Source: Allobosea sp. UNC402CLCol
GTDB lineage: Bacteria; Pseudomonadota; Alphaproteobacteria; Rhizobiales; Beijerinckiaceae
Reading direction: 5' to 3'
Assembly (NCBI RefSeq): GCF_000745475.1
Contig: NZ_JQJJ01000017.1
Location: 79,038 to 143,037, forward strand
DNA: 64,000 bases
Made by a program: the position numbers and the translations under genes. Shown here piece by piece: positions 53,290-62,447 of this stretch (the stretch's first letter is position 1; each line of letters opens with the position of its first letter). The notes beneath the pieces are model-generated. The model searched no databases and was not told where the DNA came from. It saw only the letters and a program-made list of their open reading frames with translations.

Positions 53290-54882
53290 TCAGTTCGCGA
53301 TATCGACGCCGTAGAAGGTGTGGCGGCCGAAGGGCGAGAGCTTGAAGTCCTTCACTTCCTTGCGAACCGGCTTGAGCTGGATCGCATGGGCGATGGTGAA
53401 CCAGGGGGACTGCTCCTTGAAGATCACCTGCGCCTGCCGGTAGAGCTTCTCGCGCTCGGCCTGGTCGGTGACCGTCTTTGCCTTCGTCACCAGCTCCTCG
53501 AAGGGCTGGTAGCAGAATTTGGCGACGTTCGAGCCGTTGGTCTTGGCCGAGTCGCAGCCGAGCAGCGTGTGCAGGAAGTTGTCCGGGTCGCCATTGTCGC
53601 CGGTCCAGCCCAGCATGCCGGTCTGGTGCTCGCCCGCCTGCATGCGCTTGCGGTACTCGCCCCATTCATAGGTCTTGATCTCGGCCTTGACGCCGACCTT
53701 GGCGAGGTCCGCCTGCATCAATTCGGCGATGCGCTTGGCGTTGGGGTTGTAGGGGCGCTGCACCGGCATGGCCCAGAGGTCGATCTCCAGCCCGTTCGGG
53801 TAGCCGGCCTCGGCGAGCTCCTTCTTGGCCGCCTCCGGATCATAGGGGTCGTCCTTGATGGTCTCGTTATAGGACCACATCGAGGGCGGGATCGGGTTGA
53901 TCGCCGGGATGCCGCTGGAGAGATAGACCGCGTCGATGATCGCCTTCTTGTTGATCGCCTTGTTGACGGCGTGGCGCACCTTGACGTTGTCAAACGGCTT
54001 CTTGGTGGTGTTGTAGGCGAGATAGCCGATGTTCAGGCCGGGCTGCTCGAGGATCTGGACATTGGCGTCCTTCTTCATCGCCTCGAGATCGGCCGGGTTC
54101 GGATAGGGCATGACATGGCATTCGCCCTTCTGGAGCTTGGCCCAGCGCACCGACGCATCCGGCGTGATCGCGAAGATCAGGTCGTCGATCTTGGCCTTGC
54201 CGCCCCAGTATTCCGGGAACGCCTTGTAGCGGATGATCGCGTCCTTCTGGTACTGGACCAGATAGAACGGCCCGGTGCCGAGCGGGTCCTGGTCGAGCTT
54301 CTCGGGCGTGCCGGCCTTGAGCATGGCATCGGCATATTCCTTCGACTGCACGCCGGCATATTGCATGGCGAGGTCGGCGAGGAAGGGTGCCTCAGGCTGG
54401 TTCAGCGTCACCTTGACGGTGTAGTCGTCGACCTTCTCGACCGATTTGAGCAGCTTCGGCATGCCCATGTCGTTGAAGTAGGAGTGGTTCGAGCTGGTGA
54501 CCTTGAAGAACGGGTTGTCCTCCTTCCACTGCCGCTCGATCATGAACATCACGTCGTCGGCATTGAAGTCGCGGGTCGGCTTGAAGCCCTTGTTGGACTG
54601 CCACTTCACGCCCTTGCGCAGGTGGAAGGTGTAGGTCAGGCCATCGGCCGAGATGTCCCATGTCTCGGCAAGCGCCGGCTGCACCTTGGTGCCGCCGCGC
54701 TCGAACTGGACGATCGTGTCGTAGATCTGCGTGCCGGCGTCGAAGGAGGTGCCGGTCGTGTTGACGCTCGGCGCGAAATTCTCGGGGCTTCCTTCCGAGC
54801 AATAGACCAGCGTCTTGGCCATGAGCGGCTGCGCCGCCATGAGGGCGGACGCCGACAGCGTCGCCAACAGCAATTTCTTCAT
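53290..54882 (-). CDS. peptide ABC transporter substrate-binding protein (family 5), copy B
   Basis: 530 residues. Signal MKKLLLATLSASALMAAQPLMA. Same architecture as copy A: FDAGTQIYDTIVQFERGGTK, AETWDISADGLTYTFHLRKG, VKWQSNKGFKPTRDFNADDV. Two conserved cysteines (VYCSEGSP near 28 and LLGCDSAKTNG with KFCYQPF later) may be bridged. GAGGAGAG before the ATG. Located first in the peptide importer locus, 123 bp before copy A. Confidence 0.92.
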   Translation of the reverse strand: MKKLLLATLSASALMAAQPLMAKTLVYCSEGSPENFAPSVNTTGTSFDAGTQIYDTIVQFERGGTKVQPALAETWDISADGLTYTFHLRKGVKWQSNKGFKPTRDFNADDVMFMIERQWKEDNPFFKVTSSNHSYFNDMGMPKLLKSVEKVDDYTVKVTLNQPEAPFLADLAMQYAGVQSKEYADAMLKAGTPEKLDQDPLGTGPFYLVQYQKDAIIRYKAFPEYWGGKAKIDDLIFAITPDASVRWAKLQKGECHVMPYPNPADLEAMKKDANVQILEQPGLNIGYLAYNTTKKPFDNVKVRHAVNKAINKKAIIDAVYLSSGIPAINPIPPSMWSYNETIKDDPYDPEAAKKELAEAGYPNGLEIDLWAMPVQRPYNPNAKRIAELMQADLAKVGVKAEIKTYEWGEYRKRMQAGEHQTGMLGWTGDNGDPDNFLHTLLGCDSAKTNGSNVAKFCYQPFEELVTKAKTVTDQAEREKLYRQAQVIFKEQSPWFTIAHAIQLKPVRKEVKDFKLSPFGRHTFYGVDIAN

Positions 54883-54903
54883 GTGAAACTCTCCTCAACC
54901 CTT

Positions 54904-54924
54904 CCCCGCCTCTGTCAGGCGGGG
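54904..54924 (-). promoter_or_regulatory. 5' leader hairpin of peptide-binding protein copy B
   Basis: CCCCGCCT, five bases, AGGCGGGG, 21 bases upstream of the ATG at 54882. As it is on the 5' side of the gene, it could be a leader stem-loop. There is no T tract on either strand. Confidence 0.35.
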
Positions 54925-55095
54925 TTATGGCCCCGTTGCATCGGAAGCTCCGTGGGCGGAATTCCCCGGGCCGCCTTGTTCACAGCTTATTGAAAGAAAA
55001 GGGTCGGGAACAGTCGTTCTAAAGGTGGGAGGAAATTCTCCGGGAATGACAGTAAACGACAGCGTTGTGCTATCTGAAGCCGTTGCGTCCGCCCG

Positions 55096-56472
55096 TCATT
55101 CGCTCTCATAGGCGGCGCGGGTGATGCCGTAGCGCGCGAGCTTGTCGTAGAAGGTCTTGCGCGGAATCCCCAGCGCCTCCAGCGTCGCCCTGACATCGCC
55201 GCGATGGGCCTCCAGCGCCTCGCGGATCAGGTTCGCCTCGATGGCGCTGAGGCGCTCGGGCAGGCTGAGCGCGCCCGCATCCTCGCGCGCCGCCGTGATC
55301 GGCAGGTCGCCGGCAAGGCCGAGCGCGACGCGCTCGGCGAAATGCACGAGTTCGCGGACATTGCCCGGCCAGTCGTTCTCGACGAGGTGGCGCTCGACCG
55401 AGCGGTCGAGCCGGGGAACCTCCCGCCCGTATTTGCGCGCGGCGCGGCCGAGGAAATGCGCAAAGAGCAGCGGGATGTCGCGGCGCCGCTCGCGCAGCGG
55501 CGGAAGACGCAGCGTGACGATGTTCAGCCGGTAATAGAGATCCTCGCGGAAATCGCCGCGCTGGGCGGGGTCGCCGAGATCGACCTTGGTCGCGGCCACC
55601 ACCCTGAGATCGACCTTGCGCGTGTCGTTGGAGCCGAGCGGCGTGATCTCGCGCATCTCCAGCACGCGCAGGAGCTTGACCTGTGCGCTCGTCGGCATGC
55701 TCTCCAATTCGTCGAGGAAGAGCGTGCCGCCGCTGGCATGCTCGATCCGGCCGATGCGCTTCTTCTGCGCACCGGTGAAAGCGCCTGGCTCGTAGCCGAA
55801 GAGTTCGCCCTCGATGACGCTGTCGGGCAGGGCGCCGCAGTTCAGCGCGACGAAGGGCTTGTCGCGGCGCCGGCCGAACCGGTGCAGCAGATTGGCGACG
55901 ACCTCCTTGCCAGTGCCGGTTTCGCCCAGCACGAGCACGTCGACCTCGACATCGGCGAGGTCGTGGATGGTCTGGCGCAGCCGCGAGATCGCCGGCGTCT
56001 CGCCGATCAGCCCTTCCTCCTTCTCGGCCGATGCCGTCAGCGCGCGCAGCCTGCGATTTTCGAGGACCAATGCCCGTTTCTCGACGGCACGCCGCAAGGT
56101 CTCGCTCAGCCGCTCGCCGGCATAGGGCTTGGCGATGAAATCATAGGCGCCCTCGTTCATCGCGGCGACGGCCATGGCGATGTCGGCATGGCCGGAAATC
56201 AGCACGACCGGGATATCGGCGTCGAGGGCCTTGAGGCGGCGGAACAGCTCGATGCCGTCCATGCCGGGCATGCGGACGTCGCTGACGACCGCGCCGGCGA
56301 AGCCGGGCCCGATCTCGGCCAGCAGCGCGCCCGCCGAGGCGAAGGCGGCGGCCTTGAAGCCGGCGATCTGCAGGGCTTGCACATTGGCCTCGCGCAGATC
56401 CTCGTCGTCGTCGACGAAGGCGATGTCGAGGCCGGCGAGATCGGGCGCGCGTGTCATCGAAGCTGGGGTCAT
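55096..56472 (-). CDS. dctD: C4-dicarboxylate response regulator DctD (sigma-54 activator)
   Basis: 458 residues. Receiver domain with acidic pocket FVDDDED (19-25), phospho-acceptor D65 (VVSDVRMPGMDG) and K115. AAA+ domain with Walker A GETGTGKE (183-190), the sigma-54 contact loop GAFTGA (230-235) and RVLEMREITPLGSND. Fis-type HTH at the C-terminus (ATLEALGIPRKTFYDKLARY). Activates dctA transcription when phosphorylated by DctB. Start overlaps the dctB stop (ATGA). Confidence 0.94.
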   Translation of the reverse strand: MTPASMTRAPDLAGLDIAFVDDDEDLREANVQALQIAGFKAAAFASAGALLAEIGPGFAGAVVSDVRMPGMDGIELFRRLKALDADIPVVLISGHADIAMAVAAMNEGAYDFIAKPYAGERLSETLRRAVEKRALVLENRRLRALTASAEKEEGLIGETPAISRLRQTIHDLADVEVDVLVLGETGTGKEVVANLLHRFGRRRDKPFVALNCGALPDSVIEGELFGYEPGAFTGAQKKRIGRIEHASGGTLFLDELESMPTSAQVKLLRVLEMREITPLGSNDTRKVDLRVVAATKVDLGDPAQRGDFREDLYYRLNIVTLRLPPLRERRRDIPLLFAHFLGRAARKYGREVPRLDRSVERHLVENDWPGNVRELVHFAERVALGLAGDLPITAAREDAGALSLPERLSAIEANLIREALEAHRGDVRATLEALGIPRKTFYDKLARYGITRAAYESE

Positions 56473-58319
56473 GGGTTGGAGCCGGACGAGGCTTTCCGGA
56501 GGGTGATGGTGAAGACGCAGCCGTCCCCCGGCCGCGACGACGCCGTCAGCGTGCCGCCGAAGGCGGTGACGATGTCGTGCGAGATGACGAGGCCGAGGCC
56601 GAGGCCGCGCGGCTTCGAGCTGCGGAACGGGGTGAACAGCGCCGCAAGCGCCGCTTCGTCGAGGCCGGGGCCGCGATCGGCGACAGTGATCGCAACCTCC
56701 TCGCCCACGTCGCGGATGCCGAGCGAGAGCAACGGCGGTGCTGGTCGAGGGTCGGCGCTCTCGACGGCCTCGACGGCATTGCGCAGCAGGTTGACCAGCA
56801 CCTGCTCCAGCTCGACATGCCGGGCGAGCACCCGCAACCCCGGCGGGCTCGCATCGACCTGCGGCGCGATGCCGGCCTGCCGCAGGGGCGCATCGAGGAT
56901 CATCAGCGCACCTGCGACCGCCTCGCTCAGCAGGACCGGTTCGAGCCTGCCGTTGCCACGCCGGGCGAAGCCGCGCAGGGTCTCCGTGATGGTGCCGATC
57001 CGTTCGGTCAGTCCGATGACCTTGCCGAGCGCGCCTGTCGCGGCGCTCTCGTCGTGCCCGGCGACAAAGGCGCGGGCGTTCTCGGCATAGGTGCGCAAGG
57101 CTGCGAGCGGCTGATTGATCTCATGGGCGACGCCGGCCGTGACCTGGCCGAGCGTCGCCAGCCGGTTCGCCTTGGCGAGTTCCTCGCGCGTATCCGCGAG
57201 CCGCTCCTGGGCGCGGGCGCGCTCGGCCATCTCCTCCACGAGCTTGCGGTTGCTGCCGGCGAGTTCCGCCGTGCGTTCCGCGACGTGCCGTTCGAGCTCT
57301 GCTTTCGCCTGCGCCGCCGCCAGCAGGCGCATCGCCGCCTGCTGGCGGCGGCGCAGCAGGAACGCGGCCAGCATCAGCCCGAGCAGCAGCACGAGTGCGA
57401 CCAGCGTCTGCAAACGCGATTGCTCGGCGCGGATGGCCTGGTCGACCGGCAGCAGCATGTCGATGTGCCAACTGGTGGTCGGCACGTCGCGACGGGTCAT
57501 CACGTTGAGGCCGCGCGTCGGGGCGGTGCTCTGGACGAGGTCGTCATCCGGCGCCAGCGGCAGCGGCTTGAGCGGTGCCTCGCCGAATTGCAGCGAGCGG
57601 CGGATGTCCTTCTGTGTGTCCTCGTCGAGCGGGGCCTCGACATGGAAGCGCCATTCGGGGACCGTCGAGAGCAGCACCACGCCGCGCTCGTCGGCGACGT
57701 AGATCTGGCCGCCGAGCGCCCGCCAATCGGCCTCGACCCGGTCGAACTCGACCTTGGCGACGATGACGCCGAGCAGCCTGTCGCCGTCATTGATCCGGCT
57801 GGTGATGTAGAGGCCCGGGCGCTGGCTGACCGTGCCGAGCGCGAACTGCTCGGCCGACCCCTTCAGGATCGCGCCGAGATAATAGTCGCGGAAGGCATAG
57901 TCGTTGCCGATGAAGCTCGTCGGCTCGTCCCAGTTGCTCGCCGCGATGGTCAGCCCGGTCACGTCGAGCAGGTAGATCACGGCCGTGCGCGTCTCCCGCG
58001 CGATGCTCGCGAATTTGAGGTCGAGCGCATGACGGCTGTTGCCCGAAAGCGCGCTGCGGACATCGGGATCGCGGGCGAGGATCATCGGCAGGGCGCGTTG
58101 CTTCTCCAGTTCGCCGCGCAGGACCGCGATGGCCAGCGTGGTGCCGTCCTCCGCGCGCGCATTCACGGCCTCGATGGCGCGGCTTCGGCCGAGATCGCCG
58201 GCGGCGATCAGCCCGATGGCGAGCAGGATCGCCGCCGCGAGCCCGAAGGCCAGCCAGCTCCAGCCGCCCGGTGAAGCGGCTGTTCCTGCTTGCGGTGGGG
58301 TGCGCTGCATGAAGCCCAT
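56469..58319 (-). CDS. dctB: C4-dicarboxylate sensor histidine kinase DctB
   Basis: 616 residues. N-terminal membrane helix (SWLAFGLAAAILLAIGLIAA), periplasmic double-PAS sensor (about 45-295), second membrane helix (LVALVLLLGLMLAAFLL), a coiled-coil linker rich in Ala/Glu, then the kinase with H399 in TAGVAHEINQPLAAL and ATP-binding boxes (LEQVLVNLLRNAVEAVE, ADRGPGLD, GLGLGLVISHDIV). Senses succinate, malate or fumarate and signals to DctD. ATG at 58310 is an alternative start. Divergent from dctA. Confidence 0.93.
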   Translation of the reverse strand: MGFMQRTPPQAGTAASPGGWSWLAFGLAAAILLAIGLIAAGDLGRSRAIEAVNARAEDGTTLAIAVLRGELEKQRALPMILARDPDVRSALSGNSRHALDLKFASIARETRTAVIYLLDVTGLTIAASNWDEPTSFIGNDYAFRDYYLGAILKGSAEQFALGTVSQRPGLYITSRINDGDRLLGVIVAKVEFDRVEADWRALGGQIYVADERGVVLLSTVPEWRFHVEAPLDEDTQKDIRRSLQFGEAPLKPLPLAPDDDLVQSTAPTRGLNVMTRRDVPTTSWHIDMLLPVDQAIRAEQSRLQTLVALVLLLGLMLAAFLLRRRQQAAMRLLAAAQAKAELERHVAERTAELAGSNRKLVEEMAERARAQERLADTREELAKANRLATLGQVTAGVAHEINQPLAALRTYAENARAFVAGHDESAATGALGKVIGLTERIGTITETLRGFARRGNGRLEPVLLSEAVAGALMILDAPLRQAGIAPQVDASPPGLRVLARHVELEQVLVNLLRNAVEAVESADPRPAPPLLSLGIRDVGEEVAITVADRGPGLDEAALAALFTPFRSSKPRGLGLGLVISHDIVTAFGGTLTASSRPGDGCVFTITLRKASSGSNP

Positions 58320-58330
58320 GCCCGATAATG

Positions 58331-58377
58331 AGCGGATTTCCGCATTGCGCAACAAAAGATTGTGCGGATTTTCGCAT
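58331..58377 (+). promoter_or_regulatory. tandem DctD upstream activation sites
   Basis: Two near-identical 15-bp sites, AGCGGATTTCCGCAT (58331-58345) and TGCGGATTTTCGCAT (58363-58377), with 32 bp between centres, three helical turns. Each is an imperfect inverted repeat. They lie 88-120 bp upstream of the sigma-54 promoter, the normal place for DctD binding. Confidence 0.8.
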
Positions 58378-58450
58378 AGATGGCGCGGTGGCAAAAGCGA
58401 AGAAGAATATACGTATCTGATATCGTTATATTTTTTGAGTTCTGTCCGGC

Positions 58451-58465
58451 TGGCACGCGGCTTGC
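58451..58465 (+). promoter_or_regulatory. sigma-54 promoter of dctA
   Basis: TGGCACGCGGCTTGC matches the -24/-12 consensus TGGCACGNNNNTTGC fully, with correct spacing. Expected start of transcription about 12 bases downstream, some 40 bases before the dctA ATG. Confidence 0.92.
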
Positions 58466-58517
58466 GAAAAAATCACTCGCTTAGATCAAGCCAAACAAAA
58501 GCCCACCGGAGGAAGCG

Positions 58518-59855
58518 ATGGCTGCCCATTTTGAACCCGCGACGGCTGCGCCGGCGCGCCCGAAGAAGCTTTACCAGCAGCTCTATGTCCAGGTGCTCGT
58601 CGCGATCGCGCTCGGCATCGCGCTCGGCCATTTCTGGCCGGAAACCGGCGCCTCGATGAAGCCGCTCGGCGATGCCTTCATCAAGCTGGTGAAGATGATC
58701 ATCGCGCCGGTGATCTTCCTGACGGTCTCGACCGGGATCGCCGGGATGACCGATATGCAGAAGGTCGGACGCGTCGCCGGCAAGGCGATGATCTATTTTC
58801 TCGTCTTCTCGACGCTGGCGCTGATCGTCGGCCTGATCGTCGGCAACCTCATCCAGCCGGGAACCGGGCTTCACATCAGCCCGGCCAGCCTCGATGCCAA
58901 GGCCGTTCAGAGCTATGCGGCCAAGGCGCATGATTCCAGCGTCGTCGGCTTCCTGCAGAACATCATCCCGGATACGATCGTCGGCGCCTTCGCCTCGGGC
59001 GACATCCTGCAGGTGCTGTTCTTCTCGGTCCTCTTCGGTCTTGCGCTCTCGATGGTGGGCGAGCGCGGCAAGCCGGTGCTCGATTTCCTGCAGGCGCTGA
59101 CCTCGCCGATCTTCAAGCTGGTCGCGATCCTGATGAAGGCGGCCCCGATCGGCGCCTTCGGTGCCATGGCCTTCACCATCGGCCGCTACGGCATCGGTTC
59201 CGTCGCCAATCTGGCGATGCTGATCCTGACCTTCTACCTCACGGCGGCGATCTTCATCCTCGTCGTGCTCGGCGCGGTCGCCCGCTACAACGGCTTCTCG
59301 ATCTTCGCCCTGATTCGCTACATCAAGGAGGAGATCCTCCTCGTCATCGGCACTTCGTCCTCGGAGGCGGCGCTGCCGAGCCTGATGGAGAAGATGGAGG
59401 CGGCCGGCTGCAAGCGCTCCGTCGTCGGCCTCGTCATTCCGACCGGCTATTCCTTCAATCTCGACGGCACCAACATCTACATGACGCTGGCGGCCTTGTT
59501 CATCGCGCAGGCCATGGACATCCACCTGCCGCTCGGCGACCAGGTGCTGCTGCTGCTCGTCGCGATGCTCAGCTCGAAGGGCGCGGCCGGCATCACCGGC
59601 GCGGGCTTCATCACGCTGGCCGCGACGCTTTCGGTCGTCCCCGCCGTCCCGGTGGCCGGCATGGCGCTGATCCTCGGCATCGACCGCTTCATGTCGGAAT
59701 GCCGCGCGGTGACCAACTTCATCGGCAACGCGGTGGCGACCATCGTCGTGGCACGCTGGGAAGGCGAGCTCGACCAGAACCGCCTGCACGCGGCGCTGAG
59801 CGGCGCGGTCGTCACCAGCGAGGATGGCGCGCCGCTGCCGCTGCCGGCCGAATAA
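58518..59855 (+). CDS. dctA: C4-dicarboxylate/proton symporter DctA
   Basis: 445 residues of the dicarboxylate/amino acid:cation symporter family. Motifs: GDAFIKLVKMIIAPVIFLTV near 55, the serine-rich re-entrant loop VIGTSSSEAALPSLMEKME, YSFNLDGTNIYMTLAALFIA and SSKGAAGITGAGFI, then RFMSECRAVTNFIGNAVAT. Imports succinate, fumarate and malate. GGAGGAAG before the ATG. Regulated by DctB/DctD through the adjacent sigma-54 promoter. Confidence 0.95.
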   Translation: MAAHFEPATAAPARPKKLYQQLYVQVLVAIALGIALGHFWPETGASMKPLGDAFIKLVKMIIAPVIFLTVSTGIAGMTDMQKVGRVAGKAMIYFLVFSTLALIVGLIVGNLIQPGTGLHISPASLDAKAVQSYAAKAHDSSVVGFLQNIIPDTIVGAFASGDILQVLFFSVLFGLALSMVGERGKPVLDFLQALTSPIFKLVAILMKAAPIGAFGAMAFTIGRYGIGSVANLAMLILTFYLTAAIFILVVLGAVARYNGFSIFALIRYIKEEILLVIGTSSSEAALPSLMEKMEAAGCKRSVVGLVIPTGYSFNLDGTNIYMTLAALFIAQAMDIHLPLGDQVLLLLVAMLSSKGAAGITGAGFITLAATLSVVPAVPVAGMALILGIDRFMSECRAVTNFIGNAVATIVVARWEGELDQNRLHAALSGAVVTSEDGAPLPLPAE

Positions 59856-59884
59856 GGCACGGCGGTTCTTCGGGTATCACGATG

Positions 59885-59914
59885 CGCCGGTCGGACCAGA
59901 AGGTCCGGCCGGCG
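59885..59914. terminator. intrinsic terminator between dctA and amidase
   Basis: CGCCGG, mismatch, CGGACC, loop AGAA, GGTCCG, mismatch, CCGGCG, followed by TTTCTGTT on the plus strand. Lies between convergent dctA (stop 59855) and the amidase gene (end 59930). Confidence 0.75.
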
Positions 59915-59929
59915 TTTCTGTTCGGAGCC

Positions 59930-61279
59930 TCAGGCGGCGCGGGAAGGGGCGAGCGCCGCCTCGATCGCTTGTCCGATCGTCAGGATGCGGCGATCCTGCC
60001 CGCCGGCGCCGGCCACCATCAAGCCGACCGGCGCCTCGCCTTGGCGATGGCAGGGCAGGCTCGCCGCGCAGCCGTCGAGGAAATTGATCAGCGTCGGATT
60101 GCGCAGGATCAGCAGATTCGTCGCGCCATAGGCGGCCTCCTCCGCGAGATCGGCGATGCGCGGCGCGATCACCGGCACGGTCGGCATCGCCAGGGCGTCG
60201 AAGCCGGCGATGCGCGCCTCGACCGCGGCGATCCAGGCTTTGCGCGCCGCGACCAGATCGAGATAATCCGCCAACGTCATCTCGGCGCCGCGCTGGATGC
60301 GGACCAGCACGCGTGGGTCGTAGCGGTCGCCGGCCTTGGCGATCAGCGCACGGTGCCAGTGCCAGGCCTCGGCACCGGCAAAGCTGCCCTTGGCCTGAAG
60401 GCTGCCGAGCGTGGCGAATTCCGGCACGGCGATCTCGCTGATATGCGCCCCGGCGCGCAACAGCGTGTCGAGCGCGCGGCGGAAGCTGGCGGCAACCGTG
60501 TTGTCCAGGCCGTCGAGCGCCAGCGTCGTCGGCACGGCGAGCCGCAGTCCGGCGAGTTCGGCCGGGGCCGGGACGCTCTCGCCTGAGCCGGACAGCACGG
60601 CATCGAGCAATGCGCAGCAGGCGAGGCTCGGCGCCAGCGGGCCGATCGAATCGAGGCTGGTCGAGAGCGGCACGCAACCCTCGCGCGGCACGCGGCGCGC
60701 CGTCGGCTTGAAGCCGGCGATGCCGCAGAGCGCGGCGGGGATGCGCACCGAGCCGCCAGTGTCGGTCCCGATGGCGGCCGCCGCCATGCCGTCCGTCACG
60801 GACACCGCCGCACCCGAGGACGAGCCGCCGGGAATGCGCGCGCCGGCGCGGTCGAAGGGATTGAGCGGCGTGCCGTAATGCGGGTTGATGCCGAGCCCCG
60901 AGAAGGCGAATTCGGTCATATTGGTCCGGCCGACCAGCACGGCGCCCGCTGCCAGAAGCCGGTCGACGATCGGCGCATTCGCCGTTGCAGCCGGTGCGTC
61001 GTCCAATGCGACGCTGCCGGCCTTGGTCGTCTCGCCGGCGACGTCGAACAAATCCTTGATCGAGATCGGCAGCCCTTCGAGCGGCGAGCGGACGAAGCCG
61101 GCCTTGCGCATCAGATCGGAAGCGCGCGCCGCAGCCAGCGCCCGCTCGCCATAGAGACGGGTGAACACGCGCGGACCTTCGCCCGTGCCGCCGCGGGCGA
61201 GAGCGGCTTCCGTCAGGGCCTCGGAGGTCGTGCGGCCAGTGGAAAGCGCGTGCTGCAGGGCAGAAAGGGTCTCGGTCAT
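59930..61279 (-). CDS. amidase signature family hydrolase
   Basis: 449 residues with the Ser-cisSer-Lys triad of the amidase signature family: K75 (ISIKDLFDV), cis-Ser in GGSSSG (151-156) and nucleophile S177 (GTDTGGSVRI). Similar to GatA-like amidases and allophanate or aryl-acylamidase enzymes, but shorter than GatA and without gatB/gatC neighbours, so catabolic rather than tRNA-related. Monocistronic between convergent dctA and divergent aldo/keto reductase. Substrate unknown. Confidence 0.9.
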   Translation of the reverse strand: MTETLSALQHALSTGRTTSEALTEAALARGGTGEGPRVFTRLYGERALAAARASDLMRKAGFVRSPLEGLPISIKDLFDVAGETTKAGSVALDDAPAATANAPIVDRLLAAGAVLVGRTNMTEFAFSGLGINPHYGTPLNPFDRAGARIPGGSSSGAAVSVTDGMAAAAIGTDTGGSVRIPAALCGIAGFKPTARRVPREGCVPLSTSLDSIGPLAPSLACCALLDAVLSGSGESVPAPAELAGLRLAVPTTLALDGLDNTVAASFRRALDTLLRAGAHISEIAVPEFATLGSLQAKGSFAGAEAWHWHRALIAKAGDRYDPRVLVRIQRGAEMTLADYLDLVAARKAWIAAVEARIAGFDALAMPTVPVIAPRIADLAEEAAYGATNLLILRNPTLINFLDGCAASLPCHRQGEAPVGLMVAGAGGQDRRILTIGQAIEAALAPSRAA

Positions 61280-61415
61280 CGTCAGCTCGCCGTGGTGCCA
61301 GGTCGGTTGGTTCGAGGCTCGACGCCTAACAGAGTCCCGCTGGACGGGCGATTGATTTCCGCTACGGACATGGTTTGCTGCGCCGCCCGACGCGGGGGCA
61401 GGACATCGCGGGGCT

Positions 61416-62447
61416 TTGGGGAGTCATACGGATTTGGGCGCAACGATAACGGGCCGGCCGATCGCCGGCATGAAGCCCAGCCTGATCGGCTTCGGCGGCG
61501 CGCCGCTCGGCGATCTCTACCAGCATCTCGACGAAGGGGTGGCGCAGGCGACGGTGGTCGCCGCGCTCAAGGCCGGCATCAATCTGGTCGATACCTCGCC
61601 GCTCTACGGCCATGGCCTTTCCGAGCACCGCATCGGCGCGGCCTTGCGAAGCGTTCCGCGCGAGAGCGTGATCCTCTCGACCAAGGTCGGGCGCTGGATG
61701 AAGCCGGGCGAGCCGAAGACGGATGGCTCCGGCTATCGTGGCGGCCTGCCGCATCCGGCGGTGATCGACTATTCCTATGACGGCGCGATGCGTTCGTTGG
61801 AGCAGTCACTGCTCAGGCTCGGCACCGACCATGTCGATATCCTGCTGATCCATGATGTCGATGTCTGGACTCATGGCGAGCGGATGGAGCAGCGCTTCGC
61901 CGAGGCCATGGAGGGCGCCTACCGCGCCTTGGATCGCTTACGCGCCTCCGGCGCCGTGAAGGCGATCGGCGTCGGCGTCAACGAAGCCGAGATGTGCGAG
62001 CGCTTCGCCCGCGCCGGCGATTTCGACGTGATGATGCTGGCCGGGCGTTATTCGCTGCTGGAGCAGGGCGCGCTCGACGGCTTCCTGCCGCTGGCGCTGG
62101 AGAAGGACATCGCGGTGATGCTGGCCGGCGTCTTCAATTCCGGCATCCTCGCGACCGGCGCCCGCGAAGGCGCCTATTACAACTACAAGCCCGCCCCGCC
62201 CGAGATCCTCGGCAAGGTCGCGCGGATCGAGGCGGTCTGCGCCGCCCATGGCGTGGCATTGCCGCAAGCGGCACTCGCCTTTGCCGCCGCCCATCCCGCG
62301 GTCGCGACCGTCGTGCTCGGCGCCGTGACGCCGGACGAGGTCGCGCGCAATCTCGACCTCGTGGCCCGCCCCGTGCCGAACGCTCTCTGGGTGGATCTCA
62401 AGGCCGAAAAGCTCATCCTCGATCACGTCCCGGTGCCGACATGCTGA
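61416..62447 (+). CDS. aldo/keto reductase (D-threo-aldose/L-fucose 1-dehydrogenase-like)
   Basis: 343 residues in the longest form. (beta/alpha)8 aldo/keto reductase with tetrad D59, Y64, K90 and H146 (VDTSPLYGHGLSE, LSTKVGRW, LLIHDVDVW). Insertion with GYYNYKPAPPEILGK-like sequence and the C-terminal cofactor site match the D-threo-aldose/L-fucose dehydrogenase and pyridoxal dehydrogenase group. No ATG at the expected start: TTG at 61416 or 61434 (after GGGGAG), or ATG at 61470 may be used. Coupled to fucU by overlap, so L-fucose or a similar aldose is a likely substrate. Confidence 0.85.
   Translation: MGSHTDLGATITGRPIAGMKPSLIGFGGAPLGDLYQHLDEGVAQATVVAALKAGINLVDTSPLYGHGLSEHRIGAALRSVPRESVILSTKVGRWMKPGEPKTDGSGYRGGLPHPAVIDYSYDGAMRSLEQSLLRLGTDHVDILLIHDVDVWTHGERMEQRFAEAMEGAYRALDRLRASGAVKAIGVGVNEAEMCERFARAGDFDVMMLAGRYSLLEQGALDGFLPLALEKDIAVMLAGVFNSGILATGAREGAYYNYKPAPPEILGKVARIEAVCAAHGVALPQAALAFAAAHPAVATVVLGAVTPDEVARNLDLVARPVPNALWVDLKAEKLILDHVPVPTC

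Noticed and set aside
54928..54940. TGGCCCCGTTGC as a sigma-54 promoter
   Set aside because: Only four bases between the GG- and GC-containing blocks instead of seven, and the wrong strand for the downstream gene.
51466..54993. Two long plus-strand frames opposite the peptide-binding proteins
   Set aside because: Antisense shadows; the minus-strand proteins have signal peptides and family motifs.
55204..58274. Long plus-strand frames opposite dctD and dctB
   Set aside because: Composition only; kinase and activator motifs are all on the minus strand.
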